A DNA stretch of 64,000 bases from Bradyrhizobium sp. Lineage in GTDB: Bacteria > Pseudomonadota > Alphaproteobacteria > Rhizobiales > Xanthobacteraceae. The position numbers were made by a program, and so were the translations under genes. The notes below the pieces were generated by a model. The model saw only the letters and a list, made by a program, of their open reading frames with translations. It was not told where the DNA came from and searched no databases. Position 1 is the stretch's first letter. Each line of letters opens with the position of its first letter. Of the stretch, positions 53,871 through 63,777 are shown in pieces. The stretch lies in assembly GCF_027451485.1 (NCBI RefSeq), contig NZ_DAIDJE010000025.1, positions 1-64,000 of the forward strand. Direction: 5' to 3'.

Positions 53871-55841
53871 ATGCAGGCTGCAACGAACAAGCTTGAGGCG
53901 GCAAACGACATTGAGACGAGCATCCGTTCGGCGACACAGGCGCTGCTGGGGCACCGGCAGTCGGACGGCCATTGGGTGTTCGAACTTGAGGCGGATTGCA
54001 CGATCCCTGCCGAATATGTGCTGCTCGCTCATTATCTCGGCGAGTCGCCCGATACGGCGCTCGAGGCCAAGATTGCCAGATACCTGAGACGCATCCAGGG
54101 CGACCATGGCGGCTGGCCGCTGGTCCATGCCGGCGACTTCGACATGAGCGCGAGCGTCAAGGCCTACTTCGCTCTGAAGATGGTTGGCGATCCGATCGAC
54201 GCGCCGCACATGGTGCGCGCGCGAGAGGCGATCCATGCGCGTGGAGGTGCGGCCAAGAGCAACGTTTTCACGCGTTTCATGTTCGCGTTGTTCGGCATTA
54301 CGACGTGGCGTGCGGTGCCGGTCCTGCCGGTTGAAATCACCCTGTTGCCGCTGTGGTTCCCGTTTCATCTCAACAAGATTTCCTATTGGGCCCGAACCAC
54401 GCTGGTGCCGCTTCTGGTGCTTGGTGCGCTGAAGCCGCGGGCTAAAAATCCCAAGGGCGTAGGCATCGACGAGTTGTTCCTGGAGGACCCGCGCTCTATC
54501 GGGATGGTGTCGAAGGCGCCGCACCAGAGCTGGGGCTGGTATCTTTTGTTCAGCGCACTGGACAAAATGCTGCGGTTCATCGAACCGCTGTTTCCGAAAA
54601 AGCTGCGCGCCCGCGCGATCGATGCGGCGGTCGCCTTTATCGAGGAGCGGCTCAACGGCGAAGACGGCGTCGGTGCGATTTTCCCGCCGATGGCCAACGC
54701 CGTCATGATGTATGACGCTCTCGGCAAGGACGCGAACTATCCGCCGCGCGTCACGCAGCGGAACGGCCTCGCCAAGCTCCTGGTGGTCGGCGAGGAGGAA
54801 GCGTACTGCCAGCCCTGCGTCTCGCCCGTGTGGGACACCGCGCTTACCTGCCACGCCTTGCTCGAAGCCGGAAGCGAGGATGCGCTGGCACCGGCCAAGC
54901 AGGGGCTCGATTGGCTGCTGCCCAAACAGGTTCTCGACGTAAAAGGCGACTGGGCCGTCCGCGCTCCGCAGACCAGGCCGGGCGGCTGGGCCTTTCAGTA
55001 CAACAATGCCCACTATCCGGATCTCGACGACACCGCCGTCGTCGTGATGGCCATGGACCGAGCGCGACGGGGCATGCCGAACCCGGCCTATGACGCGGCG
55101 ATTGCCCGCGGCCGCGAGTGGATCGAGGGGATGCAGAGCAAGAACGGCGGCTGGGGCGCTTTCGACGTCAACAATCTCGAATATTACCTCAACAACATCC
55201 CGTTCTCCGATCACGGCGCCTTGCTGGACCCCCCGACCGAGGACGTCACGGCCCGCTGCATTTCCATGCTGGCCCAGCTCGGCGAAAACGCCGAGACGAG
55301 CTCCGCGGTGGCAGCAGGGGTGGCCTACCTGCGGAGCACCCAGCTCGCGGAAGGATCATGGTATGGCCGCTGGGGCCTGAACTACATTTACGGTACCTGG
55401 TCGGTGCTCTGCGCCCTCAACGCTGCCGGGGTTGATCATCAAGACCCCATGGTGCAGAAGGCCGTGCGGTGGCTGGTATCGGTGCAGAACGCCGATGGCG
55501 GCTGGGGAGAGCATGCGACCAGCTACCGACTCGACTATAAGGAGTTCAAGAAGGGGTTTGACGGCTGCCCATCAACGGCCTCGCAAACGGCATGGGCTTT
55601 GCTTGGCCTCATGGCGGCGGGCGAGGTCGAAAATCCGGCCGTTGCCCGTGGGGTGGCGTACCTCATGACCACACAGACCCAAAAGGGCTTGTGGGATGAG
55701 CAACGCTATACGGCGACGGGCTTTCCTCGGGTATTTTATCTGCGTTATCATGGTTATTCGAAATTCTTTCCGCTCTGGGCATTGGCGCGGTATCGGAATT
55801 TGCGAAAGACCAACAGCAGGGTGGTAGGGGTCGGAATGTGA
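53871..55841 (+). CDS. shc: Squalene-hopene cyclase
   Basis: A 656-aa membrane-bound cyclase (also called hpnF) converting squalene to hopene and hopanol. The protonating motif DxDD is DLDDTA at residues 384-387, and many QW repeats are seen (for example GDHGGWP, NGGWGAF, GSWYGRWG, DGGWGE). Length equals characterised cyclases of about 650 aa. Stop overlaps the hpnG GTG start. Confidence 0.97.
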   Translation: MQAATNKLEAANDIETSIRSATQALLGHRQSDGHWVFELEADCTIPAEYVLLAHYLGESPDTALEAKIARYLRRIQGDHGGWPLVHAGDFDMSASVKAYFALKMVGDPIDAPHMVRAREAIHARGGAAKSNVFTRFMFALFGITTWRAVPVLPVEITLLPLWFPFHLNKISYWARTTLVPLLVLGALKPRAKNPKGVGIDELFLEDPRSIGMVSKAPHQSWGWYLLFSALDKMLRFIEPLFPKKLRARAIDAAVAFIEERLNGEDGVGAIFPPMANAVMMYDALGKDANYPPRVTQRNGLAKLLVVGEEEAYCQPCVSPVWDTALTCHALLEAGSEDALAPAKQGLDWLLPKQVLDVKGDWAVRAPQTRPGGWAFQYNNAHYPDLDDTAVVVMAMDRARRGMPNPAYDAAIARGREWIEGMQSKNGGWGAFDVNNLEYYLNNIPFSDHGALLDPPTEDVTARCISMLAQLGENAETSSAVAAGVAYLRSTQLAEGSWYGRWGLNYIYGTWSVLCALNAAGVDHQDPMVQKAVRWLVSVQNADGGWGEHATSYRLDYKEFKKGFDGCPSTASQTAWALLGLMAAGEVENPAVARGVAYLMTTQTQKGLWDEQRYTATGFPRVFYLRYHGYSKFFPLWALARYRNLRKTNSRVVGVGM

Positions 55842-56569
55842 GATTGGGGGCAGGGGTTGGCGCGTCCGTGGGCAAGGTGGACCCGCGGCCGGTGCTTATC
55901 GTGACTGGACTTGTGCAGGAGGCCCGGATCGCATCCGGCCCTGGAATGACCGTTATCTGTAGCAGTAGCGATCCGCAGCAATTGCGCTCGCTTCTGACGG
56001 TATTCGATCCCACCACGATCCGCGGCGTGATCAGCTTCGGCGTGGCCGGCGGCCTAGATCCTACCTTGAAATCCGGCGACATCGTGGTGGCGACGGAAGT
56101 GCTGGCTGGCGACACCCGCTGGCTGGCCGACCTGGCGCTGAAAGACCATCTGATCGCCGGCTTCGGTCTCGGGCGCCGCCGAGTCGTCAGGGGGCGTCTG
56201 GCAGGGACTGAGGAACTGGTTGCCGAGCGTCATCTCAAGGAGGCGTTGCACCTTGAGACAGGGGCTGCTGCAGTCGACATGGAAAGCCACATTGCCGCGG
56301 AATATGCGACCAATGCTGGGTTGCCATTCGCCGCCCTGCGCGTCGTCAGCGATCCGGCGCATCGGGCTCTGCCGCCGCTCGCCATGGGCGCCATCAAGCC
56401 GAACGGAGATATCGACCTGCGCAAGGTGCTGCGCAGCGTCGCGCGAAACCCGCGGACGCTGCGTGACCTGGTCACGACCGGGATCGATTTCAACCGCGCG
56501 CTGCGCTCCTTACGCGGCTGTCGAGGCTTTCTGCTGGGCAGCGAGGGCCTCGTCACGGCGGATCTCTGA
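55838..56569 (+). CDS. hpnG: Adenosylhopane nucleosidase/phosphorylase HpnG
   Basis: A 243-aa nucleoside-phosphorylase-fold protein that removes adenine from adenosylhopane to make the ribosyl side chain. Blocks: SFGVAGGLDPTLKSGDIVV, and AVDMESHIAAEYA for the nucleoside pocket. Start is GTG sharing bases with the shc stop (GTGA). The 3' end overlaps convergent hpnH by 60 nt. Confidence 0.92.
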   Translation: MRLGAGVGASVGKVDPRPVLIVTGLVQEARIASGPGMTVICSSSDPQQLRSLLTVFDPTTIRGVISFGVAGGLDPTLKSGDIVVATEVLAGDTRWLADLALKDHLIAGFGLGRRRVVRGRLAGTEELVAERHLKEALHLETGAAAVDMESHIAAEYATNAGLPFAALRVVSDPAHRALPPLAMGAIKPNGDIDLRKVLRSVARNPRTLRDLVTTGIDFNRALRSLRGCRGFLLGSEGLVTADL

Positions 56570-57658
56570 CAGCTTCTTCTGGACCTGTTCCGAGAAGATG
56601 TACTGCGCCGGGCGCTGCTTGCTGAGATCGATTTCGGGCGCCATCGGCCCCGTGGTACGGACGCCGCCAAGCGCTACCTTGAGCGCCTTCAACGGGTTCT
56701 TGAACGCGTCGTTCGCCGCGGTCGGCTCATAGCCGCAGTGCGCCATGCAGTTGGCGCACTTCTCATACTTGCCGGTGCCGTAGCTGTCCCAATCCGTCGT
56801 GTCCATCAACTCCTTGAAGGTCTTGGCATAGCCTTCACCAAGCAGGTAGCAGGGCTTCTGCCAACCGAAGATGTTGCGGGCGGGCATGCCCCACGGGGTG
56901 CACTCGTAGCTCTGGTTGCCGGCCAGGAAGTCGAGGAACAGGCCGGAGTGCATGAAATTCCACTTCTTGCCCTTGCCGCGCGCAAACACGTCGCGGAACA
57001 GGTTCTTGGTCTTCGTCCGGTTGAGGAAGTGCTCCTGGTCCGGCGCGCGCTCATAGGCGTAGCCCGGCGACATCGACACGCCGACGCCGAGTTCGGTCGT
57101 TAAGTCGAGGAACTTCGCGATGTCCTCGGCCGAATGTCCGTCGAAAATCGTTGCGTTGACGTTGACCGCAAACCCCTTGGCCTTCGCGGCCTTGATCGCC
57201 GAGACGGCGCGATCGAACACGCCTTCCTGGGACACCGCCTTGTCGTGATGATCCTTCAGGCCATCGAGATGGACCGAGAAGAACAGATAGGGCGACGGCT
57301 CGAACAGGTGGAGCTTCTTCTCGAGCAGCAGCGCGTTGGTGCAGAGGGAGACGAATTTCTTGCGTGCCACCAGGCCGCGGACGATTTCGCCGATATCCTT
57401 GTGGATCAGCGGTTCGCCGCCGGGGATCGCCACCATCGGGGCCCCGCATTCATCGGCTGCATCCCAGCACTCCTGCGGCGTCATCCGCCGATTGAGAATG
57501 GCATCGGGATAGTCGATCTTGCCGCAACCGACGCAAGCAAGATTGCAGCGAAACAGCGGCTCCAGCATCAGCACCAGTGGAAACCGTTTCCGGCCCATCA
57601 GTTTCTGCTTCATCAGATAGCCACCGATGCGAATTTCCTTGAAGAACGGTATAGCCAT
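56510..57658 (-). CDS. hpnH: Adenosylhopane synthase HpnH (radical SAM)
   Basis: A 382-aa radical SAM enzyme adding 5'-deoxyadenosine to hopene, the first step of side-chain extension. SAM cluster CNLACVGC (Cys38, Cys42, Cys45), GGEPLIHKD, VHLDGLKDHHD and a C-terminal Cys group CANCMAHCGYE. The start at 57658 gives the family N-terminus MAIPFFKEIRIGGYLMKQ. It is on the opposite strand to hpnG and follows ispH by 34 nt, so ispH-hpnH form an operon. Confidence 0.95.
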   Translation of the reverse strand: MAIPFFKEIRIGGYLMKQKLMGRKRFPLVLMLEPLFRCNLACVGCGKIDYPDAILNRRMTPQECWDAADECGAPMVAIPGGEPLIHKDIGEIVRGLVARKKFVSLCTNALLLEKKLHLFEPSPYLFFSVHLDGLKDHHDKAVSQEGVFDRAVSAIKAAKAKGFAVNVNATIFDGHSAEDIAKFLDLTTELGVGVSMSPGYAYERAPDQEHFLNRTKTKNLFRDVFARGKGKKWNFMHSGLFLDFLAGNQSYECTPWGMPARNIFGWQKPCYLLGEGYAKTFKELMDTTDWDSYGTGKYEKCANCMAHCGYEPTAANDAFKNPLKALKVALGGVRTTGPMAPEIDLSKQRPAQYIFSEQVQKKLSEIRRDEALAAQQKASTAA

Positions 57659-57692
57659 TACGTGTCTTTCTGCATCCAGGATGAGGAATAAA

Positions 57693-58619
57693 TCAGCCCG
57701 CAGCCAATTCGGCGGGAAGCCGAAATTCGATATTTTCTTCGCGGCCCGGCAGCACCGAAAGCTTGACTGGTCCGATGCGTCGCAAGGCCTCAATCACGTC
57801 ATCAACAAGCACCTCTGGCGCCGAAGCGCCGGCGGTGATGCCAACCGCCCTGGCCGCCTTCAGCCATTCCGGATTGAGCTCACTGCCATCGGCAATCAGG
57901 TAACTCGGAACGCCGACTTCCGTGCCGATTTCACGCAAGCGGTTTGAATTGGAACTATTGGTGGCCCCGACCACCAGGATAACATCCACGAGTTTACTGA
58001 GGTCCCTTACCGCAGATTGGCGGTTCTGTGTCGCATAGCAGATATCCCGGGTGTCAGGGCCTTGAATATCTGTAAATCGCTCGCGGAGGGCCGCGATGAT
58101 GTCCTTGGTGTCGTCCACGCTGAGCGTGGTCTGGGTGATATAGGCGACGGGAGCGTCGGTGGGCAGGGTCAGGGCCGCGACGTCCTCGACATTCTGGACC
58201 AGCAGAACGGGCCCTGGAACCTGCCCCATGGTTCCCTCGACCTCGGGATGGCCGGCGTGGCCGATCAGGATGAGGGAGCGCCCCTTGGACATGTAGCGCT
58301 TGCCCTGGTTGTGAACCTTGGTCACCAGTGGACATGTCGCGTTCAGCACGGGCAGGCCGCGTGAGGCGGCCTCTTCTTCGACGCTCCGCGCCACGCCATG
58401 GGCGCTAAAGACCGTGACGGCGTTGGCCGGCACCTCGGAAAGGTCCTCGACGAAGATCGCGCCTTTGTTTTTCAGGCTCTCCACGACGTATTTGTTATGG
58501 ACGATCTCATGCCGGACATAGACCGGCGGCCCGTACTTTTCGAGCGCACGCTCGACGATTTCGATAGCGCGCACGACACCCGCGCAAAACCCGCGAGGTT
58601 GCGCTAGAAAGACTTCCAT
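57693..58619 (-). CDS. ispH: 4-hydroxy-3-methylbut-2-enyl diphosphate reductase
   Basis: A 308-aa IspH (LytB), last enzyme of the non-mevalonate isoprenoid pathway, making IPP and DMAPP. The iron-sulphur ligands are Cys12 ([10 protein letters not shown]), Cys96 ([11 protein letters not shown]) and Cys194 (ICYATQNRQ). Its place in the hopanoid locus suggests a copy dedicated to hopanoid supply; a second genomic copy would be outside the window. ATG 58619 matches the family start; a TTG 6 codons earlier has no support. Confidence 0.96.
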   Translation of the reverse strand: MEVFLAQPRGFCAGVVRAIEIVERALEKYGPPVYVRHEIVHNKYVVESLKNKGAIFVEDLSEVPANAVTVFSAHGVARSVEEEAASRGLPVLNATCPLVTKVHNQGKRYMSKGRSLILIGHAGHPEVEGTMGQVPGPVLLVQNVEDVAALTLPTDAPVAYITQTTLSVDDTKDIIAALRERFTDIQGPDTRDICYATQNRQSAVRDLSKLVDVILVVGATNSSNSNRLREIGTEVGVPSYLIADGSELNPEWLKAARAVGITAGASAPEVLVDDVIEALRRIGPVKLSVLPGREENIEFRLPAELAAG

Positions 58620-59064
58620 TGGATGGCCGTTACGCAAAGTAAGCTACCTTCATTTTGGCGCGGCGCCCGGTCAGGACGTCGGCCAATATTTGTGGTCCCC
58701 GCGCTGCAATATCTACACCAAGGCTTTGAACCTGTGGGTGCAGGGCTTTGTGTCAAAAAAAGACCGGATAGGAAAGGCGACTCGAACCGGTACGCGTCGC
58801 GGCAGACAATATGCCGTTCTCAGCGTTAATTTAGGTATCGTGATACAGCTTGCGCTCGCGGCGGCTGCATTCTCCTCACAGCTGCGTCATCAGCGCCGGA
58901 TATAAGCCGGCTCGGCGACCAGCGGCCCAGATTCGGCGCTTTTTGGCGTTCTTTCGGCCCCCGACCGAAGCAAAAACCTCAAAAACAACATTAGATTGGC
59001 CCGGTGAACTCCGCTAGATAGCGGGCGTTGCCGGGCGGGCCGCCACGACCCAGAAAGAGACGAA
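58620..59064. other. 445-bp divergent intergenic stretch (ispH/hpnN)
   Basis: Holds the promoters for ispH-hpnH (minus) and hpnN (plus). GTATC-GT-GATAC at 58835-58846 is a small dyad. Short frames on the plus strand have no ribosome site and no recognisable product. I see no strong terminator or RNA gene. Confidence 0.4.
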
Positions 59065-61653
59065 GTGCTTACCAAGATAGTTGTTTCAATTGTTACGACC
59101 TGCACGCGATTTGCTGTCACGACCGTCCTGATAGCCCTCGCCCTTGCGGTTGGCGCCGGCGTCTATGCCGCCAAACATTTTGAAATCAATACCGACATCA
59201 ACACCCTGATTTCTTCCAACCTGGACTGGCGCAAACGCGACATTCAGTTCGAAAATGCCTTCGACCGCGAGCGAATGATCCTGGCCGTGGTGGAGGCGCC
59301 AACGCCGGAAGCGATGACCGCGGCGACGTCGGCGCTCTATCACAAGCTCGCCGGAGACAAGCAGCATTTTGAGGCGGTGGAATCGCTCGGTTCGGGCGAG
59401 TTTTTTGAAAAGAACGCGTTCCTGTTCCTGCCCAAGGAGGAGGTCGCCCAGCTCACCGGGCAGTTTGAACAGGCGGCTCCGCTGATCGAGATCATGGCTG
59501 GAGATCCGTCGCTGCGCGGGCTGACCGGCGCGCTGGAAACCGTGCTGGCGGGTGTCAGGCGCGGCCAGATCAAGCTCGACAGCACCGAACGTCCTCTCAA
59601 TCAGATCTCCCAGACGATCGAGGATGTGCTGAAAAACGGCAACGCGGCCTTTTCCTGGCGCCAGCTTGTCAGCGACAAGCCCCTGACCGACGCCGACCGC
59701 CGCGGCTTCATCGAGTTCAAGCCGATCCTGGATTTCAATGCGCTCGAACCTGGCAAGGCGGCGACCGACGCGATTCGGCACGCTGCGGCCGATCTCAACC
59801 TCGAGGGCCAATATGGTGCGCGGGTCAGGCTGACTGGACCGGTGCCGATTGCCAATGAGGAATTCGGGACCGTAGCCGACGGCGCGGTCGTGAACGGCGT
59901 AGGCACTGTCGTGGTCGTGCTGTTCATCCTCTGGCTGGCCCTGCATTCGGCAAAGATCATCTCGGCGGTGTTCGCCAATCTGGCCATCGGCCTTGTGATC
60001 ACCACCGCGATCGGCCTCAAGATGGTCGGCTCGCTCAACCTGCTCTCGATTGCGTTTGCGGTGCTGTTTATTGGATTGGGGGTGGATTTTGGCATCCAGT
60101 TCAGTGTTCGCTACCGTTCGGAGCGATTCAAGAGCAACGATCTGAAGACCGCGCTGGCCAAGGCGGCCGAATATTCCGCCGTGCCTCTCTCGCTCGCGGC
60201 CATGGCCACGGCAGCGGGGTTCATGTCGTTTCTGCCGACCGACTATAAAGGCGTGTCCGAGCTTGGCGAGATCGCTGGCGTCGGCATGCTCGTCGCGTTC
60301 TTCTCGAGCATCACGGTATTGCCGGCGCTGCTCAGTCTTTTGAACCCACCCGGTGAGGACGAGCCGGTCGGCTATGCCTTCCTCGCACCGCTCGATCGCT
60401 TTCTCGAAGATCATCGGGTGATCATTGTCGCGGGCACCCTGCTGGTTGCGGCTGCCGGTCTGCCGCTGCTTTACTTCCTTCACTTCGACTTCAACCCGAT
60501 GCATTTGCGCAATCCCAATGCGGAATCGATCGCGACGTTTCTCGACTTGAGAAAAGATCCGAACACCGGCGCTAATGCCATCAACGTGATGACCCACTCG
60601 GAAGCCGACGCGAAAAAAATCGAAGAGAAGCTGTCCAGGTTGCCCGAAGTGCTGCGGGTGATGTCGCTCGACAGTTTCGTGCCGCAAGACCAGCCGGAAA
60701 AGCTGAAGCTGATCGCGCAGGGTGCGAAAATCCTCAACCCGGCGCTTAATCCCGACTCCATCGACGAACCGCCGTCCGATACCGAAAACGTCTCCGATTT
60801 GAAGGGATCGGCGGCAAGCCTGCGCAAGACGGCAGGCGATGCGAAAGGGCCGGGCGCGGTAGCCTCGCGGCGGCTGGCCGACGATCTGGACAAGCTTGCC
60901 GATTCGAATGAGGCGACGCGCGAAAAAGTGCAGGCCATTTTCGTGACCCCGCTGAAGGTCGTGCTCGATCAGCTCAGAAAGGCGCTGCGCGCCGGGCCCG
61001 TCACGCTGAACAGCCTGCCGCCCGATCTCGTGCAGGCCTGGAAGACCAAGGACGGACTGATGCGCGTCGAGGCCGAGCCGCGCGGCGATCCCAACGATAA
61101 TGACACCCTGCGCAGGTTTGCCGCCGCCGTGCTCGCCGCCGAGCCGACGGCAATCGGCGGACCGGTCTCGATTCTCAAATCCGGCGACACCATCGTCAAA
61201 GCCTTCATTCACGCAGGCTTCTGGGCCTTGGTCGCGATCAGCCTGTTGCTGTGGATCACGCTGCGGCGAATCACCGACGTGCTGATGACGTTGGTGCCGC
61301 TGCTGGTGGCCGGCGCGGTGACGCTCGAGATCTGCGTCCTGATCGACCTGCCGCTCAACTTCGCCAATATCGTCGCGCTGCCCTTGCTGCTCGGCGTCGG
61401 CGTCGCCTTCAAGATCTACTATGTGACGGCGTGGCGGGCAGGGAGGACGAATCTGCTGCAATCGAGCCTGACGCGTGCCATCTTCTTCAGCGCCATGACG
61501 ACGGCCACCGCGTTCGGCAGCCTGTGGCTGTCGAGCCACCCGGGAACGGCAAGCATGGGCAAGCTGTTGGCGCTGTCGCTCGTCACGACGCTTGCAGCCG
61601 TGCTGCTGTTTCAGCCCGCGCTAATGGGCAAACCGCGCAATGTCGGGAATTAG
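59065..61653 (+). CDS. hpnN: Hopanoid transporter HpnN
   Basis: An 862-aa RND/MMPL inner-membrane transporter that moves hopanoids from the inner to the outer membrane. N-terminal helix, periplasmic loop beginning EINTDINTLISSNLDWRKRD, a helix block with LFIGLGVDFGIQFSVRYRSE, a second periplasmic domain and C-terminal helices (PLLLGVGVAFKIYYV). Start codon is GTG, with a weak purine-rich site upstream. Its 3' end overlaps the convergent DUF2147 gene by 33 nt. Confidence 0.93.
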   Translation: MLTKIVVSIVTTCTRFAVTTVLIALALAVGAGVYAAKHFEINTDINTLISSNLDWRKRDIQFENAFDRERMILAVVEAPTPEAMTAATSALYHKLAGDKQHFEAVESLGSGEFFEKNAFLFLPKEEVAQLTGQFEQAAPLIEIMAGDPSLRGLTGALETVLAGVRRGQIKLDSTERPLNQISQTIEDVLKNGNAAFSWRQLVSDKPLTDADRRGFIEFKPILDFNALEPGKAATDAIRHAAADLNLEGQYGARVRLTGPVPIANEEFGTVADGAVVNGVGTVVVVLFILWLALHSAKIISAVFANLAIGLVITTAIGLKMVGSLNLLSIAFAVLFIGLGVDFGIQFSVRYRSERFKSNDLKTALAKAAEYSAVPLSLAAMATAAGFMSFLPTDYKGVSELGEIAGVGMLVAFFSSITVLPALLSLLNPPGEDEPVGYAFLAPLDRFLEDHRVIIVAGTLLVAAAGLPLLYFLHFDFNPMHLRNPNAESIATFLDLRKDPNTGANAINVMTHSEADAKKIEEKLSRLPEVLRVMSLDSFVPQDQPEKLKLIAQGAKILNPALNPDSIDEPPSDTENVSDLKGSAASLRKTAGDAKGPGAVASRRLADDLDKLADSNEATREKVQAIFVTPLKVVLDQLRKALRAGPVTLNSLPPDLVQAWKTKDGLMRVEAEPRGDPNDNDTLRRFAAAVLAAEPTAIGGPVSILKSGDTIVKAFIHAGFWALVAISLLLWITLRRITDVLMTLVPLLVAGAVTLEICVLIDLPLNFANIVALPLLLGVGVAFKIYYVTAWRAGRTNLLQSSLTRAIFFSAMTTATAFGSLWLSSHPGTASMGKLLALSLVTTLAAVLLFQPALMGKPRNVGN

Positions 61654-62199
61654 GCAGATGTCGCCCACCGGGTCGGCGCTCGCCGCCGGCCTCTGTCCTC
61701 TGACCGACGAATCGGTAGCGCCCGTAGTTTTGGGGGCTACCGCGGTCTTTGAAGCCTTTGCTACACTACCGGCATTGCTCGGCGGAATCGGTCCGGCGAT
61801 ACGGGTCCATGTCTCGCCGCCGCACAGGAAGCCCAGCACGCAGCCCTGAATTTCCAGCTTGTCGGAGCCGATGGGCTTGATGGTCGAACTATAGGTTTTT
61901 CCGTCGTTGGCATTGTAGACCTCGCCCTCCCACTGATCAGCTCCGGGCTTCTTCTTCATATCGATCAGAATCGGGATGCCCAGGGTCGGTCTGCTCCTCT
62001 TGGAGGCATCGGGGTTGTGCACGTCGAGGCCGCCAGGCTCCTTCTCCCAGATGACCGCTCCCCACACACTGCCATTGCACTCCGCCACGCGGATGTGGGC
62101 GACGCCGTCCGCCACGCGCCAGTCTCCCGTCGGATCGGCCGCCAGTGCGGAGACCGTTGTCATCGCGGTTAACGCTCCCAAAAAAATAGTCGTGCGCAT
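61621..62199 (-). CDS. DUF2147 exported protein
   Basis: A 192-aa protein. Sec leader MRTTIFLGALTAMTTVSALA, then DPTGDWRVADGVAHIRVAEC and GLDVHNPDASKRSRPTLGIP, typical of DUF2147, whose role is unknown. The last ~50 residues are low-complexity Ser/Ala/Lys. Start 62199 gives the leader; the longer frame passes through the tandem repeat. It overlaps hpnN at its 3' end and is divergent from hpnO. Confidence 0.8.
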   Translation of the reverse strand: MRTTIFLGALTAMTTVSALAADPTGDWRVADGVAHIRVAECNGSVWGAVIWEKEPGGLDVHNPDASKRSRPTLGIPILIDMKKKPGADQWEGEVYNANDGKTYSSTIKPIGSDKLEIQGCVLGFLCGGETWTRIAGPIPPSNAGSVAKASKTAVAPKTTGATDSSVRGQRPAASADPVGDICLIPDIARFAH

Positions 62200-62254
62200 A
62201 ATCTCTCGTTGGCGGTGCAGCATGGTGTAGCCTATGCTTAAAGCAATCATCGTG

Positions 62255-62310
62255 GATGGCAAAACGCCGCATAGGACGTTTTGATGGCAAAACGACGCAC
62301 AGGACGTTTT
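62255..62310. repeat. Two tandem 28-bp dyad repeats upstream of hpnO
   Basis: Copy 1 (62255-62282) and copy 2 (62283-62310) begin GATGGCAAAACG and end AGGACGTTTT, differing at two inner positions. Each contains CAAAACG, 10 nt, CGTTTT, an inverted pair. They lie 39 nt before hpnO and 56 nt before the DUF2147 start, so they could be a double operator. A TTGACG box follows at 62314. Confidence 0.6.
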
Positions 62311-62348
62311 CAGTTGACGGAATGGGCCCCAATCGAAGTATTTAGCTG

Positions 62349-63740
62349 ATGACATATCCCAATCTAGACGTTTCTGAGATTTTTGTGGAACGGCAGGGGC
62401 AACGCAGCTCCATGCACGCCCGCCACTTGAACGAACAGCTCGTTCGGGTTCTCAAGACGATCGGCTACGATGTCGGTTTCCAGAAGGGTGAAGGCCAATA
62501 CCTGTACGATCGCGAAGGCGCCCGTTACCTCGATCTATTGAGCGGTTTTGGCGTTTTTGCGATTGGCCGGAATCATCCAGTCTTGCGGCAGGCGCTCAAA
62601 AGCGTCCTCGACGCCGACCTGCCCAACCTCGTGCAGCTCGACGTCTCGACGCTTGCCGGCGTGCTGGCCGAGCGGTTGCTCAAATATGTGCCATATCTGG
62701 ACAAGGTGTTTTTCGCCAATTCGGGTGCGGAGTGCGTCGAGGCGGCGATCAAGTTCGCCCGTGGCGCCACCGGCCGGCCCGGCATCGTCTACTGCTCCCA
62801 CGGCTATCATGGTCTGACTTATGGTGCGTTGTCGCTGACCGATGATCCGAATTTTCGGGGTGGGTTCCAGCCGCTGCTGCCGGGCTGTACGTCCGTCCCG
62901 TTCAACGATCTCGCAGCGCTCGAGCAGGCCCTGTCGTCGCGCGAAGTGGCGGCTTTCATCGTCGAGCCGATCCAGGGCAAGGGCGTCAACATGCCCACCG
63001 ACGAGTTCTTGCCCGGCGCGGCTGCGCTGTGCCGCAAGTACGGCACGCTGATGGTTGCCGACGAGATCCAGACCGGAATGGGCAGGACCGGCCGTTTCCT
63101 TGCGATCGAGCACTGGAACGTCGAACCGGACATGGTTCTTTTGTCGAAGGCGCTGTCGGGAGGTCATGTTCCGGTTGGCGCGGTTCTCACGCGCAAGCAT
63201 ATCTTCGACAAGATATTCAATCAGATGGATCGTGCGGTCGTGCACGGTTCGACGTTTGCGAAGAACGATCTGGCGATGGCCGCCGGTATCGCCACGCTCG
63301 AAGTCATCAAGTCGGAAAAGCTGGTCGAGGCTGCCGCCAAGCGCGGCGCGGAGCTCAGGCTCGCACTCAACCGGATGGTCCCCGGATATGAACTGCTGAA
63401 GGACGTGCGCGGCAAGGGATTGATGATTGGGCTTGAGTTCGGTGCGCCGAAATCGCTCCGCCTGAAAGCTTCCTGGAACGTGCTGGAGACCGCCAAGGAA
63501 GGCTTGTTCTGTCAGCTGATCACCGTGCCGCTGTTCAAGGACCACAAGATCCTGACTCAGGTGTCAGGGCATGGCAGCCACACCATCAAGCTGTTGCCGC
63601 CGCTCACCGTCACCGAAGAAGATTGCGCCTGGATCGAGCGGGCATTCGATTCGGTGATTGCCTCGAGCCACAAGGTTCCCGGCGCAATCTGGTCGCTCGG
63701 CAAGACGCTGGTCGACAACGCGGTTCGCAAGTCCGCCTAA
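62349..63740 (+). CDS. hpnO: Hopanoid aminotransferase HpnO
   Basis: A 463-aa class III PLP aminotransferase that makes aminobacteriohopanetriol. PLP Lys267 in LLSKALSGGHVPVG, Asp238 in VADEIQTGMGRTG and the N-terminal GQYLYDREGARYLDLLSG. Other class III enzymes (ornithine, acetylornithine) share this fold, but the hopanoid context and the C-terminal extension support HpnO. Only about 39 nt separate it from the tandem repeats and no clear ribosome site is visible, so a short leader is likely. Confidence 0.88.
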   Translation: MTYPNLDVSEIFVERQGQRSSMHARHLNEQLVRVLKTIGYDVGFQKGEGQYLYDREGARYLDLLSGFGVFAIGRNHPVLRQALKSVLDADLPNLVQLDVSTLAGVLAERLLKYVPYLDKVFFANSGAECVEAAIKFARGATGRPGIVYCSHGYHGLTYGALSLTDDPNFRGGFQPLLPGCTSVPFNDLAALEQALSSREVAAFIVEPIQGKGVNMPTDEFLPGAAALCRKYGTLMVADEIQTGMGRTGRFLAIEHWNVEPDMVLLSKALSGGHVPVGAVLTRKHIFDKIFNQMDRAVVHGSTFAKNDLAMAAGIATLEVIKSEKLVEAAAKRGAELRLALNRMVPGYELLKDVRGKGLMIGLEFGAPKSLRLKASWNVLETAKEGLFCQLITVPLFKDHKILTQVSGHGSHTIKLLPPLTVTEEDCAWIERAFDSVIASSHKVPGAIWSLGKTLVDNAVRKSA

Positions 63741-63743
63741 ATC

Positions 63744-63777
63744 GGATTCGCGAATCGCGCGGGATCAGCGCGAATCC
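63744..63777. terminator. Hairpin between hpnO and the convergent GMC gene
   Basis: GGATTCGCG (63744-63752) and CGCGAATCC (63769-63777) are perfect 9-bp arms with a 16-nt loop, 3 nt after the hpnO stop and overlapping the GMC gene stop. No T run; it could end both transcripts. Confidence 0.5.

Noticed and set aside
59086..61539. 817-codon open frame antisense to hpnN
   Set aside because: Mirror of the codon bias of hpnN; composition Arg/Gln/His-rich without domains.
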